The translations under genes and the position numbers were made by a program. Of a stretch of DNA of 64,000 nucleotides, positions 1 to 12,718 are shown piece after piece (within the stretch, counting starts at the first letter, position 1; each line of letters begins with the position of its first letter). The stretch is from Marsupella aquatica (Eukaryota; Marchantiophyta). The notes beneath the pieces were generated by a model. It ran no database searches. It had not been told where the DNA came from and was given only the letters and a program-made list of their open reading frames with translations. The DNA lies in the NCBI GenBank assembly GCA_973895155.1, contig OZ316898.1, positions 13,640,001-13,704,000 on the forward strand, written 5' to 3'.

Positions 1-1332
1 ATTGATTTTCTCCTCCTGAGATGTGACCAAATTGACTTCGGCAAGAAAGGTGGTGCCTTCCAAGACATAGATGTTTCTTTTTCTCTTGCCAATAAGAACT
101 TCATTTGATCCGTGCGTGACTGTTAACACCCCATCAGTTGCACTCCATTGATAACCCTTCGCATCCAAGTAGCCAAGATAAATTAAATTCTTACACATTT
201 CTGGAATGTGTCTGACATTTGATAGAGTACAATACTTGCCACCGGGTAGTTGAATCTTTACGGATCCAATCCCTAAAACTTTGCAAGAATGATTATTTCC
301 CATCAAAACAGATCCGTTGATAGGAGTGTAGGATGAGAAAAATTCACGCATATAACACATGTGATACGAGCAAGCGGAATCCAAAATCCATTGACAATCC
401 TCAACTTGGGAAGTGGTACACAATGCAAATCCTTCACTATCCTCTTCTCGAACAACTACTTGGGCTGAAGAACCGGCAACTTCCTTGAATGTGTCTTTGA
501 CGCGACAATCCTTCTTCATGTGGCCCACTTTGTCACACTTCCAACACTTTATCTCACGAGTAGACTTGGATGGTGATTTGGATCGAGATCTAGATCTAAA
601 CCTCCTCCTACCAAATGATCGCTCCTGGAACCTTCCTCGCTCCATGGGAGGTGGGTTAAACCTTTTATTTTCATGAAATGGCTCCCTTGTCTTGCCTCTT
701 TCTACCAATAGTGCTTTTGATGATGAGGTTGAGGTAGGATGAGCTGAAGAAACTAGTTTAGATTGCATGTCATCGGTCAACAGGGCACTCACCACATCAT
801 TGTAGGATATAGTTGTCTTATCACGGAATAGAAGAACTCGAGACAAAGATTGGTACGAAGGTGGTAGTGAGCTCAAGAGTTGTAAGGCTTTCTTTTCTTC
901 GCTCAAATGCTCCCCCAAATTCTCTAGGTCAACCACAAGATCATTGAACTGATCGATATGATCTTGAATCTTGACTCCATCAGCCATTTTGAATTGCATG
1001 AGCTTCAGGCTTGCATACATTCGGTTTGACATCTCCTTCTTGTAGTAATTATTGCGCAATGCTTGAAACAAGTCCGTCACCGTTTGTGTTGATTTTTCCT
1101 CAAACTGCTTCTTCACATTGTTTTCCAGGTACATTCCAACAATGCTTACCGCTTGATCCTGAAGATCATGCCAATCATCATCTTCCATCTCCTTGGGTTG
1201 AGATCTTAGTACCTTGCCTAGACCCATCGCCCTAAGTGCATCCCTCACGTTACGTTCCCACATTGTATAGTCCATCCGACCATCAAATTTTTCCACCTCA
1301 AACCTTTGACCTCCAATCCTAGTAGTCGCCAT
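1..1332 (-). CDS. copia gag-pol polyprotein, N-terminal part (partial, open frame)
   Basis: The frame starts at the ATG complementary to 1330-1332 and stays open to the window edge (444 codons). In order it holds a copia-type gag region (UBN2 type), an Arg/Ser-rich linker, a CCHC zinc knuckle (CWKC...GHMKKDC type) and the start of the aspartic protease (ILDSACSYHMC type, with DSA in place of the usual DSG). Where copia B has a TAA stop (35526-35528), this copy has TCA (Ser) at 106-108, so gag and pol are continuous here. This may be the more autonomous copy, but integrase and reverse transcriptase lie outside the window. Confidence 0.85.
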   Translation of the reverse strand, partial: MATTRIGGQRFEVEKFDGRMDYTMWERNVRDALRAMGLGKVLRSQPKEMEDDDWHDLQDQAVSIVGMYLENNVKKQFEEKSTQTVTDLFQALRNNYYKKEMSNRMYASLKLMQFKMADGVKIQDHIDQFNDLVVDLENLGEHLSEEKKALQLLSSLPPSYQSLSRVLLFRDKTTISYNDVVSALLTDDMQSKLVSSAHPTSTSSSKALLVERGKTREPFHENKRFNPPPMERGRFQERSFGRRRFRSRSRSKSPSKSTREIKCWKCDKVGHMKKDCRVKDTFKEVAGSSAQVVVREEDSEGFALCTTSQVEDCQWILDSACSYHMCYMREFFSSYTPINGSVLMGNNHSCKVLGIGSVKIQLPGGKYCTLSNVRHIPEMCKNLIYLGYLDAKGYQWSATDGVLTVTHGSNEVLIGKRKRNIYVLEGTTFLAEVNLVTSQEEKIN

Positions 1333-2489
1333 TGCTGGAATGCCAAATATAGTGTGAAGTCAACTTTCAACAAGAAATAAACGTTGAATGCTCAGATGTG
1401 GGGTGTGAAAATAAGGCCAAAAATGAAAGTTGGTGAATTTTGAAATCGATCACTCCAATGTGTAGCTCACAAGATAACGCTCCAAATACTGAAAACGGTT
1501 TGTCAAACGGACTCTCGAGTGCCGAGAATTTTTACTCTGACCGGAGGGGGGTAAAAAATGAAATAAATACCCCTCGAGGGAATCTTTCATGCCAAAGATT
1601 CCACTAGTATGTGTTTCCAAAATTGAGCACACCAATGCTTGCCTAGCTTCCCCAAGTACACCTTTCCAAAAGTTGAAGTAGATTCGATTTTGTTTGTCGG
1701 TTGAAATCTTTGATTTTTGGTAAAATTTTAAGCCTCTGGAAAAGAATCTTTTCGGGAAATTCCGTCCGCCCTTGTACAGCCCCTGTGGGGGAAATTCATA
1801 GGGGGCACTTTCCCCTGCCCGAGCCCTGTCGAGCCCTAAAAAGGTCTCCTCGAAGTTTTCGCCCTCGTCGTGCGCCCGCGCAAGTCGCGACTACTCGTGG
1901 CAGAAAGTACCCCTTGGCGGATTCACTCAAATTCACGTCTCAGTTTTTGACTAAATTCAATTCTGATTTCAGATTCATAAACTAGACTTCGAGGGCATCA
2001 AGATCGATATAAAGAACTCGCAAAAAGGTGGAGTAATGAGGGAGAAACAATTCGTTGAAAGTGACTAATATTAAGTTATCCGCCATAGCCAAAATTTCGA
2101 GCTCAAAAAACGAGAATTGAAATTAAGATTGCTTCTCAACCGTTTGACGGAATTCAATGATGTTGATATCGAAACGTCTAGAAAGACAAGGCGCTCAAGC
2201 GTATCTCAGTTTCAAGTCCCGATAGAACAATCAAAAAGACTGATCTGAGAAATTGACCTTATCTCTTGCCCGATAACGTAAATTAAAACCGTCACTTACA
2301 ATTGTTTCCGTTTCTGACCTCAGGCCTTCATTGCTTCACTGAAATGAGCCCCTGGTTGTGTGCTCCACATTTGTGAGAAGATTGAGTCCGATCTTCTTTC
2401 AATAGCTCCGCTTCGAAGAGGAAATCATTCGCTGTTCGCTTTGCTTGAAGCAAGTTCTATGGAGTTCCTAATCGACTGAAAAAATCTGA

Positions 2490-2501
2490 GCTCTGATACC
2501 A
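2490..2501 (-). promoter_or_regulatory. tRNA-iMet primer-binding site of copia A
   Basis: On the minus strand this reads TGGTATCAGAGC, two bases inside the LTR. It is the standard plant copia primer site, complementary to the 3' end of initiator tRNA-Met. Confidence 0.95.
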
Positions 2502-2503
2502 AT

Positions 2504-2833
2504 TGTGGGGAGAAATCAGATCACGAAATACACTCCAAACTTACACGTGCTCAATAGTTACGTGGTTCGCCTCAAGGTTGGCTACGTCCACGGGAAGACC
2601 AAGCTTTATTAACGGTTATGTATCTACTCAAGCATCACCATAGCTCCTATCTCTTCAAGCTCTCATCTCTTGCTATATCACTGTGTTCTCTCTTGAGAAC
2701 TCTCTTGTGTGTTCTCACACCACATAGAAGTTAAAGAGATAAGGACCAACTTTTCAACTAGGGTTTACTCTAACCCTAGTTAATATACTAACCATAGTTC
2801 AACCCAAGACCCAAGACTGAGTTAACCTCTACA
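2504..2833 (-). repeat. LTR of copia A (5' LTR of the element)
   Basis: A 330-bp LTR that reads TGTGGGG...CTCTACA on the plus strand, with TG/CA ends. It is homologous to the two 326-bp LTRs of copia B but carries several substitutions and small indels. Confidence 0.95.
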
Positions 2834-5476
2834 TATCTAGATACATCAGCAAACTGCCCAAAGAGGCATGACTAACTGTTCCCATTTTGTGGGGTTTTCA
2901 CAGATTTCCCATTAAGACAAAAGAAGACGAAGATACATCAGCAAACAATTTTCATAAGCTAACTAAACTTGTGAAGATCTCCCAAAAGAAAGTAAAGGAG
3001 CTTGTCTTGTAGTGTTTCCTGCTAAAAAGATTCTAATGTCAGGAAGAATAAACAATCCTTCCTTTCTAGAGGTGGGATGAATTTTGTATGAACCACCTTA
3101 AAATACAAGTAATTCAGCTTTGCGTGACTTCTGCCCGCTCCTCAGTATTCAAGGCCTTACAAGGTGTTGGCCTCACTTCTATATCTATATCACCTATCAT
3201 TCTTCTAGTACACAACTATTTAGCTTCTAAACAATTATAAATCCCTTCAAAAAGCTGGTGGGCCTTTCATGTTTCTCTCATATTGACTTTAGACACTAAC
3301 ACATAAATCACTCAAAACCATAAACTTAGGAAACAACACTCTGAGGCAGTACTTGAAAGGGGAGGGGTTGACATTATCTTGAAGTGTGTGTTTCTCAAGC
3401 CCCTTGGATTTCTCAATCTTGGGAGGAGATAGGTTAGGGTTTAGGTATCTTGTGTGTTTGAAATGTTCATTTACCGTAACTCAAATAAAAAAACATGAAT
3501 ATAGATCTAAAGAGGGGGTCTTCAAAATGGAATCTATGAACCCTGAGAGGGTGGGAAACAATTTAAAAATTCAAATGTAATACAGAACATGCACCTTGTC
3601 TAAGGCAAATTGAAATACAATACTATAAAAAAATTCAATAACACAGGAAACACCTGAGTAGGCTCTCCATTGTTTGCTGTCGAGAGCCCTCACTCACAGT
3701 CATTGTTTACAGCTAGACTTGAGGTTGGGGTTACAGATCCAATGTGGACCCCCAACACACAATGTCTAACCGAGGTCCTCTAATATGATCACTGAGGTTG
3801 CTTAGACGTTGTTCTACATCCAGAACAACAGCAATAATGCATCACAATGGACAATAGCAACACAAGAGCTCACAATGAGTAGATGGTTTTTGTAAGCCCA
3901 TGTGTGCCCCACAAGGTGTCCAACTGATAAACAAGCTTCCTCTCCCTTGCAATTGAAGTGCTGGAAATCCTTTGGGACTACTTTGGAACCCAACTGGCAG
4001 ACCAGATTTTGATGGTCAGATTCCTTAAATCTAGTTGGCTACAGAGTCTCATTATGGTAACTGTCATACGAGGACCCCAGAAGTGACAATAGTGATGGGA
4101 GTGGCATCCAAGAATGATGCCTGAATTCATATTGACCACTGAAGCGACGGAAGTTCAGTTGTTAGAGAAAGCTGCAACAATTCCTTTTCAAAAGGAACCA
4201 TGAAGCCATGCAAGATGCTTGACAGGAAAACTTCAAGTTTATATATTTCTTCGGTTCTATTATATTTTCTATCAAATATTCTCGAAGTCTTAAGGCTGGA
4301 CGGACCGCCATCTGGCCTGTGGCAACTCCCATGGTCTGTGAGACATCGCCATCTGGCCTGTGGCAACTCCCATGGTCTGTGAGACATTTGCACAATTTAA
4401 ACCAGCTCCACAGTGTGGGCCAAATGTTTCATGGAATTGTTTTCAGCCCAAAAACTACAAGGAACATTGGATGGAGCTTTTGGAGACACTCCTAAATCAT
4501 ACCATGTACTAAGTTTCATAAAAAACTGAGCGTGAGATTCTATTTTTTCTTACTACTCGCATAGTCAGACGTTGAAGGCTGAAACCCATTGTGATAGCGT
4601 GCCCATTTTGCCTGTGTTAGACCCTCCTGAACACGGGACTCAGAGACAGAAACTTATGGTTTCAGTTCCTTGTTGAGTTCAGGTCACTCTGTTTACACTT
4701 CTGTAGAGTCGTTTTGCAGCAGTCCATCTCTGTTTAGACAGTCTCCATGACATTTACAGAGCAACGTTGAGGTCTATCCGGGCTTCAACTCTCGCACTTG
4801 TAGACTCTTAAGATTTCTTGTCTTGACTATAGTTTCTACCACGTTCCAAGCCCTTATATGTGGAGCATGCAAGAGTACTTAACCCAGAGCTATGTTGGCA
4901 TAGAGTCTGGTACATTAATTAACTAATGAACTTCACAGGCAAAACGACCTAAAGCTGCAACTATTAGAAATTAGTCATTGTCTAGCACAAACGCTTTCAG
5001 AAGTACGCAATTTACCAGAGAAGCTTTCAGAGTATGCAGGTGAACTGAGACCCCTCATATAAACATACCAAGAATAATCCATAAAAATCCATGAGCAATT
5101 GAGCTCGGTTGACGTCGATACCAGTAGCACCAACTAAGGCAAAGGAGTTCATCCTAATTAGACATCAAGTTTAGTTTCATGATACAATGTCTACTAGTGC
5201 TAGCTTGACTTTTAATGTTCAGAGCTTTCAATTTACATAATCATACTCACTGACACAAAACTGCTGGTGATATTCAGATTTCCATCTTCAATTTAGTAAG
5301 CCCCTACGTCCTAATTGTGAAGCTTGGCTGCAATCTACAAATCATATGTTACAAGGCAGAGGTGCCTAGAATATATTTGCCGGAAAACAATTAAAATTCG
5401 TTTGTTATAGACATATATTTATGGGTGTCTTCAAAAATGGCACAGCTTCATTCTCAAGTGAGACTGTTTGCCTCAT
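2834..5476. other. intergenic, no gene recognised
   Basis: AT-rich sequence between copia A and the MscS-like gene. The short ORFs here match nothing I recognise. Seen: a short direct repeat (AGATACATCAGCAAAC, near 2839 and 2931) and the 41-bp tandem duplication listed separately. Confidence 0.6.
4306..4387. repeat. 41-bp tandem duplication
   Basis: Two identical 41-bp units, 4306-4346 and 4347-4387, each beginning CGCCATCTGGCC. Perfect identity suggests a recent duplication. Confidence 0.9.
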
Positions 5477-8222
5477 CTACAACGCCCCTCCCAAAACAGC
5501 TCCAGCCTTTGTTACAATCCTTGCCGTTCCGATCAAGATTTCTTGCTCAAACAGAAAGTACTCCTCGTTGCTCTGTAAATCAGAAAGCAACATCGTTGCA
5601 GCATAACGTGAGCGTTTGGTTCAAACGATCGCAAATTGGGGAAAGTAGGAAAGAGGGCAGCATTCCTCTGGCTGCAAACAAAACAATCACTTTGCATAGA
5701 AAGATTCTAACTTACGGAGGTGATTGATGGAACAATGAAGTAGGAAAGGGGGTCCCAGAATACCATGGGCTTGATGTTGGCGGTGATAATGATCTCTATT
5801 GCCATTGCTCCCATGTGGGACAGCGAGCAGCGGGGCTTGTCTTCTCCCAAATAAACCTTTGCATGGCTATTCAGCAAGCTACGAACCTGCTCCGTAATTT
5901 TCTCAATTTTCTCAAAGTCCTGCAACCTTATAGGGACTTTCAGAGACAATGCTCTAAATGGTGCCCTCGTTAAGTTCACAATGACCTGCAAGACGATTCG
6001 TTTCATTTTAGCATTTCTTTTCAAGGCTTCAATTCTGAGAGGAGGAAGAGACAGCCAGCTAAAATTTTGGACATGAAGGATACCCAAAGCTATGGAGAAA
6101 ACTCGCAACAATTGAGCGAATTGAAGGAAAACTTTCGTCCTAATGAGAACGTACACAGATGAAATTGAATGTTTGACAAACATACCTCGCTAGAGAAGAA
6201 GGAATTAGGGACGATAACCGGGCATTTGTCAGCGTTAAGCAATCGTGTTGAATGCATTCCCACCTCCTCAACTTTTCCCTCCACACTCCCTGCCTGCAAA
6301 CCCCACAATTCCCACGTCAGAGGATATGTAGCTGCTTGGTCACTGAAGACCTGACCCCTCTTGCAAAAACCATGGCGAACTTCTTGCTGGAACTCAAACT
6401 TAATGTTTCAATGGGAAGAAGTGTGTAAACTCACAACAATACGTGACGAGACTGTGCTCTAATTATAATTCTTGTAGACATCTTTTTAATTCATTCCATA
6501 CAAGGACTACGTCCTACCAAATCATGTAAGCGAGCCAAACTTAAGATGGGCACCGATGACAAGTCATACCCTGATATAATCACCAACGCTAAATGGCTTC
6601 GAAAAAACAAGTGAGACTCCTGAAAGCATGTTGCCTAGCACATCTCTCGCAGCAAATGCAGTTGCCACCCCTGCATTGAAATCAATACAATGCAGATTAA
6701 GAATTTTGGAATCCCCCAAAAGCAATGGACCTTTCAAATTCAGGACATGTCAGGACAAAATTGCTTCGCATTAGCTTCGACTGGAACCAAAATTTCAATG
6801 AATGAATTTCCCAAACATTTGTGTACTTGTGACGTAGAAGTGTCTGGACCAGCACTCCTACTGTCATTTTGTCTAACGATTTCGAGTTGAGACATGTTTA
6901 AATCAGTTCATCTATGAAACTGTGTTCAACTGACTAGAATCAAGGGTTAAACGAGAGCTTCAATTTATCATAAACACAGAATAATTGATTACCTCCGATT
7001 CCTCCTACCGTTAAGAGGGACTGGACGGCCACTCCTGAGGCTTCGGCTAGACCCAAACCGCCAATAAAGAGCAGAATCAGCGATGTCACTTGATCCAGTG
7101 TCATGTATCGCTCCCTTTCATTGCTCGACAACTTCTTGTCTTTCAAAAACCTCGTGATCACGTTTCGCTTCCATCGCTGAAGAAACCAAATGAGGCTCCC
7201 AACACTCCCAGCATTCCAGATGCGGCTCAAGTAGCGAGTGGCAAATGTGGTCGGTGCAACTATCACCCCTCTGTGATGATTAAGTCAAAGAAATCCGTCA
7301 ATTCATATAAAGATCAGCGAAGAAGGAGTAACGGCAAATACACAGAGAAGGAGAACCTTGATGATGAACATATGTTAGGACATTGACAGGACCTTTCAGC
7401 TCATAGATTCATCCAGACACTATCGAGATGTGAAGGTTCTACCCAAGAAGAAACCTGATGAGTCAAAATTAATCGACGGTTTCTACAATCACGCCTCTTA
7501 TGGAAGCATCCAATCTATTATATAAAAGGGAAAGAACACCGATATAATGTTCAGTTGTGTTCCACAACTCGAAGTGATTTTGGTTTGCAAATCGGTCCGT
7601 CGAAAGTTTTCTAGGTAGACTTTGACCGAATATCGTTATCCAAAATAATGTTACTGTCCATTCAGCCTCACGAATACCCATGCAGTTCATCAAGTTCAGT
7701 TTGTGAGACAAATGTTGAGATACAAATCCAGTCCAAATCCCATTGAATCGTAACAGTGAACAAAATGATAGGCTGTTCTCCAGCTACAATTCCACATCAT
7801 ACACCCAAACTATTTCCGGGCCAAGTCTCGTTGATCAAGGACAGGAGAAGGGTAGACCAAAATCTCCAGGCAGACTTCTATCCAAACCTTAAGAGGCACA
7901 GACACGACGATGGGCAGAAGAAGCCAGAATAAATGGATAGCTGAACTTACAGTTGCGAAAGGAACAAGAAGGTTGCAAAGAGACGGCATGGTTCCTCCAA
8001 AGCTGACCACAGGCTCAGCTCGTAAGGAGTGGAGGATTCACGCGACTTCCCTGTTCCCGCCTGCACAATTGTGGCAGATCCCTGCTCCACATACCAGTGT
8101 ACCCGGCGGAGCAGAACAGGCAGAACCGCCCAAGCCGTAACAGACAATCCCAGGGGAAGCAGCAAGTCCGTCAAAAGCGGGTAGAACGACCACGCACTCC
8201 CCATCTCGGATCCAGCTTCCAT
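5477..8222 (-). CDS. MscS-like mechanosensitive ion channel, organellar (MSL1-like)
   Basis: Six exons on the minus strand: 8222-7951, 7270-6993, 6670-6570, 6293-6186, 5985-5764, 5572-5477. All junctions are GT-AG, phases agree, and they give 358 aa from the ATG at 8222. MscS-family channels open under membrane tension to release osmolytes; plant MSL1-3 types sit in mitochondrial or plastid inner membranes. Seen: hydrophobic segments near residues 16-40, 80-105, 110-120 and 150-172; the glycine-rich pore helix (GGIGGVATAFAARD, about 180-193); the beta domain (AGSVEGKVEEVG, 218-229; PVIVPNSFFSSE, 242-253); and a cytoplasmic C-terminal domain ending with the last exon. The subfamily call rests on remembered similarity to Arabidopsis MSL1. 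The N-terminus is unresolved: no transit peptide is seen, so an upstream exon may be missing. Intron 1 is 680 bp. Confidence 0.85.
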
Positions 8223-11200
8223 CAACCAAGTCCTCCAAAACAATGCAAATGAACCCGAAAAACTATCTCCTCCTTCTCCTCAGTTCAGTTTCTGTCTCTG
8301 TTTGGCCAAATCGCAATTTTCAATTGGTGGATGTCTATGCTAGTGTATGATCAGTCGATATTAGTCCAATCCAGGGTCACTCTGCAGTTGCAGCTTCCGA
8401 CTGCTCTGGAGAACTCGGTGGATGTTTTCGTTCCTTCCAATTTCATGACTCTAAAGCCAGGTGAGACAGGTTTTATGATAGATCATCTACAATGTTCTAC
8501 TGCCCATCTCCATTCCACTCCCCTCATCGATATGCCTCCTTCATAGATTCTTCGAAATTGTCCACTTGCTGTGCATGTCTGCTGGTCGAAAAGGGGGCTG
8601 TGGGGTACGTCTGAGGTGCAACCTGTCGCTGATGAAGTGGACTGGAGTGTGGCGTGCCATGGCCAGCGAGGTGACGAATTAGAATAGACAGATGGGTTTC
8701 TCCAAGGCTGCAACGTGGGCTTTCTCAAGGACCTTTTGCTTTATTTTAACATCTTGTAGCATTCTACATCACTGAATAGTCACCAAAGCACTCATCGGGT
8801 TGAAGGTCCTCAAGTTTTGTTTTTTTTGCCTTGCAAACCGAAAGCAGGCCCATCCAACAGAGGATAGACGTCCTGCTTTGGAGCATGCAGTTCTATGTAG
8901 GGCAGCCACAAGGGGACAATACCCAAGGATCCGACAGGGACCCTCAAGTTTTGTGGGCATTTGTTTCCAATACTAGTTACAACTCACTTCAGCAGCTCTA
9001 AATCAATCATGTGATGACACATGTAGCGCATGGAGCTCTAAGCCAACCCTATCATGACATGTCACAACTATGTTGACCATGCGGGATCTTTTGTGGAAAC
9101 TGGCAGCCTTTATCCCCTGTTTTTGTCCTCACTCTAATCTTAAATAGTGGGACTCCATGGCTTTTTGGCTCTTTGGTCTGACCTGTTTGTTTCCTTTGTT
9201 TTCTCCCCTTCATTGGGTCTAGTGTTCCTTGATTTCTCCCCTTTATTGGGTCTAGTCTTCCTTAAGATTTTGTCTCTAGTGCGGTCGGCGCTTTTCAAAA
9301 ACATAAACAAACTTTACTCAAACGAATCACAGACTCCCAGTTTCCCTTCCATACGTATGATTAGTTATTTATCACCGGTCCTGACCCTCGTACGTGATTT
9401 CCATCTGTCATTGTGGGCTATGGCCCATCTCACAACACCATGAGTTAAGTCTACATCAGCCATACAACCAGAACATAAACCAAGACACATGTCATTCAAA
9501 TCACTTGGTTTGTAGATCATAAATATAGTGTGTTGGTTTATGTTTTGGTGTACAGACCACATTAACTTGACATAGATTTAACACGCACAGCCAGGTCTGT
9601 TGCTCCCACTCACTTCCCATGATAGGACCCTTGTACCCCAAATTGGTATTTCTTAAAACTTTGAACCATTGCTAGATGCAATGTTTGGCCATACATTTGG
9701 TGGAATGTTAGGCTGGGCCAAGATGACTGAGATCTACATTTTGAGCAGTAGATCTACTATGAACTAATGATACTCTGATACTAGAAAATCCTTGAAAATA
9801 TGATATGCTCTTTTCATATACATCATATTATTGTATGTGAAATGAGTACCAGAGCCGAGTTAGTACTTTTATAAGTGAACTTGTGGTCTAACCCTTCACA
9901 AGAGCGGGGAGAGCCACAAAAGCTCAAATTATCCTTGCTGCTTTTTGGAGTGCACGAGTAGCTTAGTCAAAGCAATTAATAGGTGCAGTAGTTATGCTTA
10001 TATTGTCCATTAGGTTATTGATATATTGAGAAAATCTATCTGTCCAAGAGTTTTTGCTATAGACTAACTTTGACCCATCCACAATTTTCTAGAAGCTACC
10101 GAAAGTGAACTTCAGTGGTTACAGCTTGGTACAAGGAAAGAAACCTTTTATTACACATGACTTATTGTATGAGTCTATCTATCTAATATAGCACAATCAA
10201 AAATCCAAGATAAGGGCTTACTGTTTGGAGTGAAACCCTTCAACCTTGACTCAGGGAATGCAACTCAACTTGGGGGAACCGTAAACAGGGCATGAGAAAA
10301 CAGGGCGCAAGATATGGTACTCACCATATATTTATGAACAAAGCTTGGGGCGTCCATGCTAGTACTTATAACTACAGACTTGGTGGCTCACTGATATTGC
10401 TAGGGGGAGAGTATACTTGGTTCCATGACATATCTTTTGGTGAGTCTAGTTTGCAAGGAACCTTCTCTTAATCTTGCTAATGAATCCCAAAGCAAAGCTA
10501 CTTTTGAGGGCTACTGCGTAGAGTGAAGCTCTACACAATAATTCTCAATAAAAACAAAATCGAAAAGTAGAGTGGAGACAAAACAAAAATGTGGCAAAAT
10601 GAACCAGGATAGTGTATAATCTTTATTATTTGCAGGATTCTTTATTGTCTTGGTCTCTAATTATGTTTAAAGAGAAGGGCAGACAATCAAATTATGGGTA
10701 GGGGTGAAAAAATGGGGTTGGGGTTGGAGTAGTGCACTGCATTTGAAAATAGGGCTGGCTGTGCAGAGAGTTGGTGGGAGTAGCGACCTCATGTGAAGAG
10801 AGTCGATGGATTAGGGGGTCCGCATGTGAAGATATCAGTTGCTGTTATTGAGGGTCAAGGGCTACAGTGAAACGGCCAGCTCTTCTTCAGTTACTCCAAG
10901 ATTCTTTGGTCAGCTGCTGTCCAATACTTTATTCTCATCTCTATTCAGGTTCAAAGAATGATTGGGTAGTCTGCCTAATATTTTCCTGTAACCCATGTCT
11001 GTTTTTACAAATTGAATCAGAGATGCCTTGTTAGTGAAAGACTGACAGACTTGCTATTTTCTTTTGCAAACCTGAGACAATCTTCAGCCTTTACTCAGCA
11101 ATTAAAATCACTACCTGCCTTAGCATCTGTTAGTGGGCCCCATTTTTGCTGATGTGGACATGCTTTTTTGATCATTAACCTAGACCACCGGGTTCATTGC

Positions 11201-11277
11201 CTGATACCATAAGCACTTCCATAGTTCCATAGCTCAGTGGTGAAACCTGGGCACCATCAAATTTCAGTGGTCTCACA
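8223..11277. other. intergenic, no gene recognised (may hold the 5' exon of the MSL gene)
   Basis: The first few hundred bases upstream of 8222 should contain the promoter and possibly a transit-peptide exon of the MscS-like gene, but no clear exon could be fixed. The rest is AT-rich, with only short unrelated ORFs. Confidence 0.5.
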
Positions 11278-11280
11278 GGA

Positions 11281-11422
11281 GGTATATGCTTAATCGACCC
11301 CCTCTGGACTGTTTCCTACTTAATCGACCCCCTATGTTCAGATCAGCCCCAATCGACCCCCTATGTTCAGATCTGCCTCAATCGACCCCCCAAAGTCTGT
11401 TTGTTACCAATCGACCCCCTTT
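11281..11422 (+). repeat. left terminal/subterminal repeat array of the putative transposon
   Basis: Five copies of AATCGACCCCC(C/T) spaced 19-40 bp apart, separated by related spacers (CTATGTTCAGATC appears twice). Confidence 0.85.
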
Positions 11423-12718
11423 GATAATTTCTGGTTCATGACATGCCGTGTATTACAATTGCATTCTGCCTAAACCTGTCTGTGGGTGCGAGCGACTTGA
11501 CCAAACAGTCAAATGCTTGGTTTAGGGTCGGCCGCACTGCAACGGCAACGACCGAGGATTTCAAAAATGATGTGTGAAGACAATATGTGTTATGTTTTCA
11601 GATGTTCATCATTGAATTGTCCTCACATAACTTGGTCCAAATGTTCATTGTTTCACATTCTGTCATGACGACTTCTGTCGGTCATGAGGTTTGGGAAATC
11701 TATCGTATTGGGGGTTATTGAATTGGGAAGCTAGCTCACTCTCTTTTCATTAGAGTTTGCATGCAATTTGGATGACATTGTAGTGGTGTGAGGTACACTT
11801 AGGGATATCTCATGCCCGATCACATGTTGGAGAGTTTGATGTCATTGTGCATCTTTGGCATAGAGGGGATCTATTTGAAGTGTGACATTCTTTAATGTGA
11901 CATATTAGTACTACAAGATAGAGCGTGCCCAAAAACAAGACGCAATTGCACATGGATTTAGGATGTGGCCAGGATAACTGATGGGAAAGCCTATAAGAAA
12001 GTGTGTAAGAATTCACTGTTGTTATCAATTTATTGTTGTTGATATATATTTTTTATTCTAATGAACACACTTTGTTGAGAGTACAGAATGCAAAGTGTCT
12101 TAGTTCAATTGCTCATAATGGAAGCAAAGGCAACTCAACTTCAAAAGGGCAAACACTTCATGCAAGGATTTTGGAGAATTTTACAAGTGTTTGGATTCTT
12201 GGGTGTCATAATGGTCTTGTGGTATAAAGATTGGAAACATTTTGAGGACATTTAATAATTTCTGAATGCAAGACACTGTGCCGATTTAGCAAATAGGTGA
12301 CTGTCAAAGAAATCCAGCAAAGCGTTTGTCTGTGAGGGAGATCCAAACATAGATTGTCTCTAGTGGAATGCATTGATAAAGATTCTCAACAAAGCAACTA
12401 TATATGAACATTATGGAGATAGCAGCCGGGGTAGCAGCCCAATTTTATTAACTCTAAACTTCAGACAAATATATGGAGACCCCGCTGGAGACTAACCCCT
12501 AAGCAAATGTTTGAAGACCATACTAATTTTGTCTTCAAACACAAAAGTACCCACTATTATGTCAAGTGCTCGGTCTGGTGTCATTTGATCTTATCAAGTG
12601 TGGATTGTGGGCCAACTCCTATCTCAACACAATTGCAGCACACCACGTGCTCATATGATAGAAAATTAGAGTTCACCCTGGTAAAGTCTCTCTATAGTGC
12701 TCTTCCCAAGAACTATCC

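Larger units (their letters stand above)
1..2833 (-). mobile_element. Ty1/copia retrotransposon A, 5' part (cut by window edge)
   Basis: This is the 5' portion of an LTR retrotransposon on the minus strand. It holds the 5' LTR (2504-2833), the primer-binding site, a leader of about 1.2 kb and the gag to early pol frame, which runs off the left edge. It aligns base for base with copia B at a constant offset of 35420 from position 1 to the gag start, so there is no net indel there. It is a separate, older insertion of the same family: the LTR is 330 bp against 326 bp in B, with scattered substitutions. The target duplication cannot be tested because the other end lies outside the window. Confidence 0.95.

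Noticed and set aside
413-1235. Plus-strand frames of 87 and 74 codons in copia A, repeated in copia B at 35833-36655
   Set aside because: Antisense shadows of the gag frame.
7469-8010. Minus-strand frames of 80 and 66 codons inside the MscS-like gene
   Set aside because: They lie in intron 1; the exons on either side join in phase and match the family without them.
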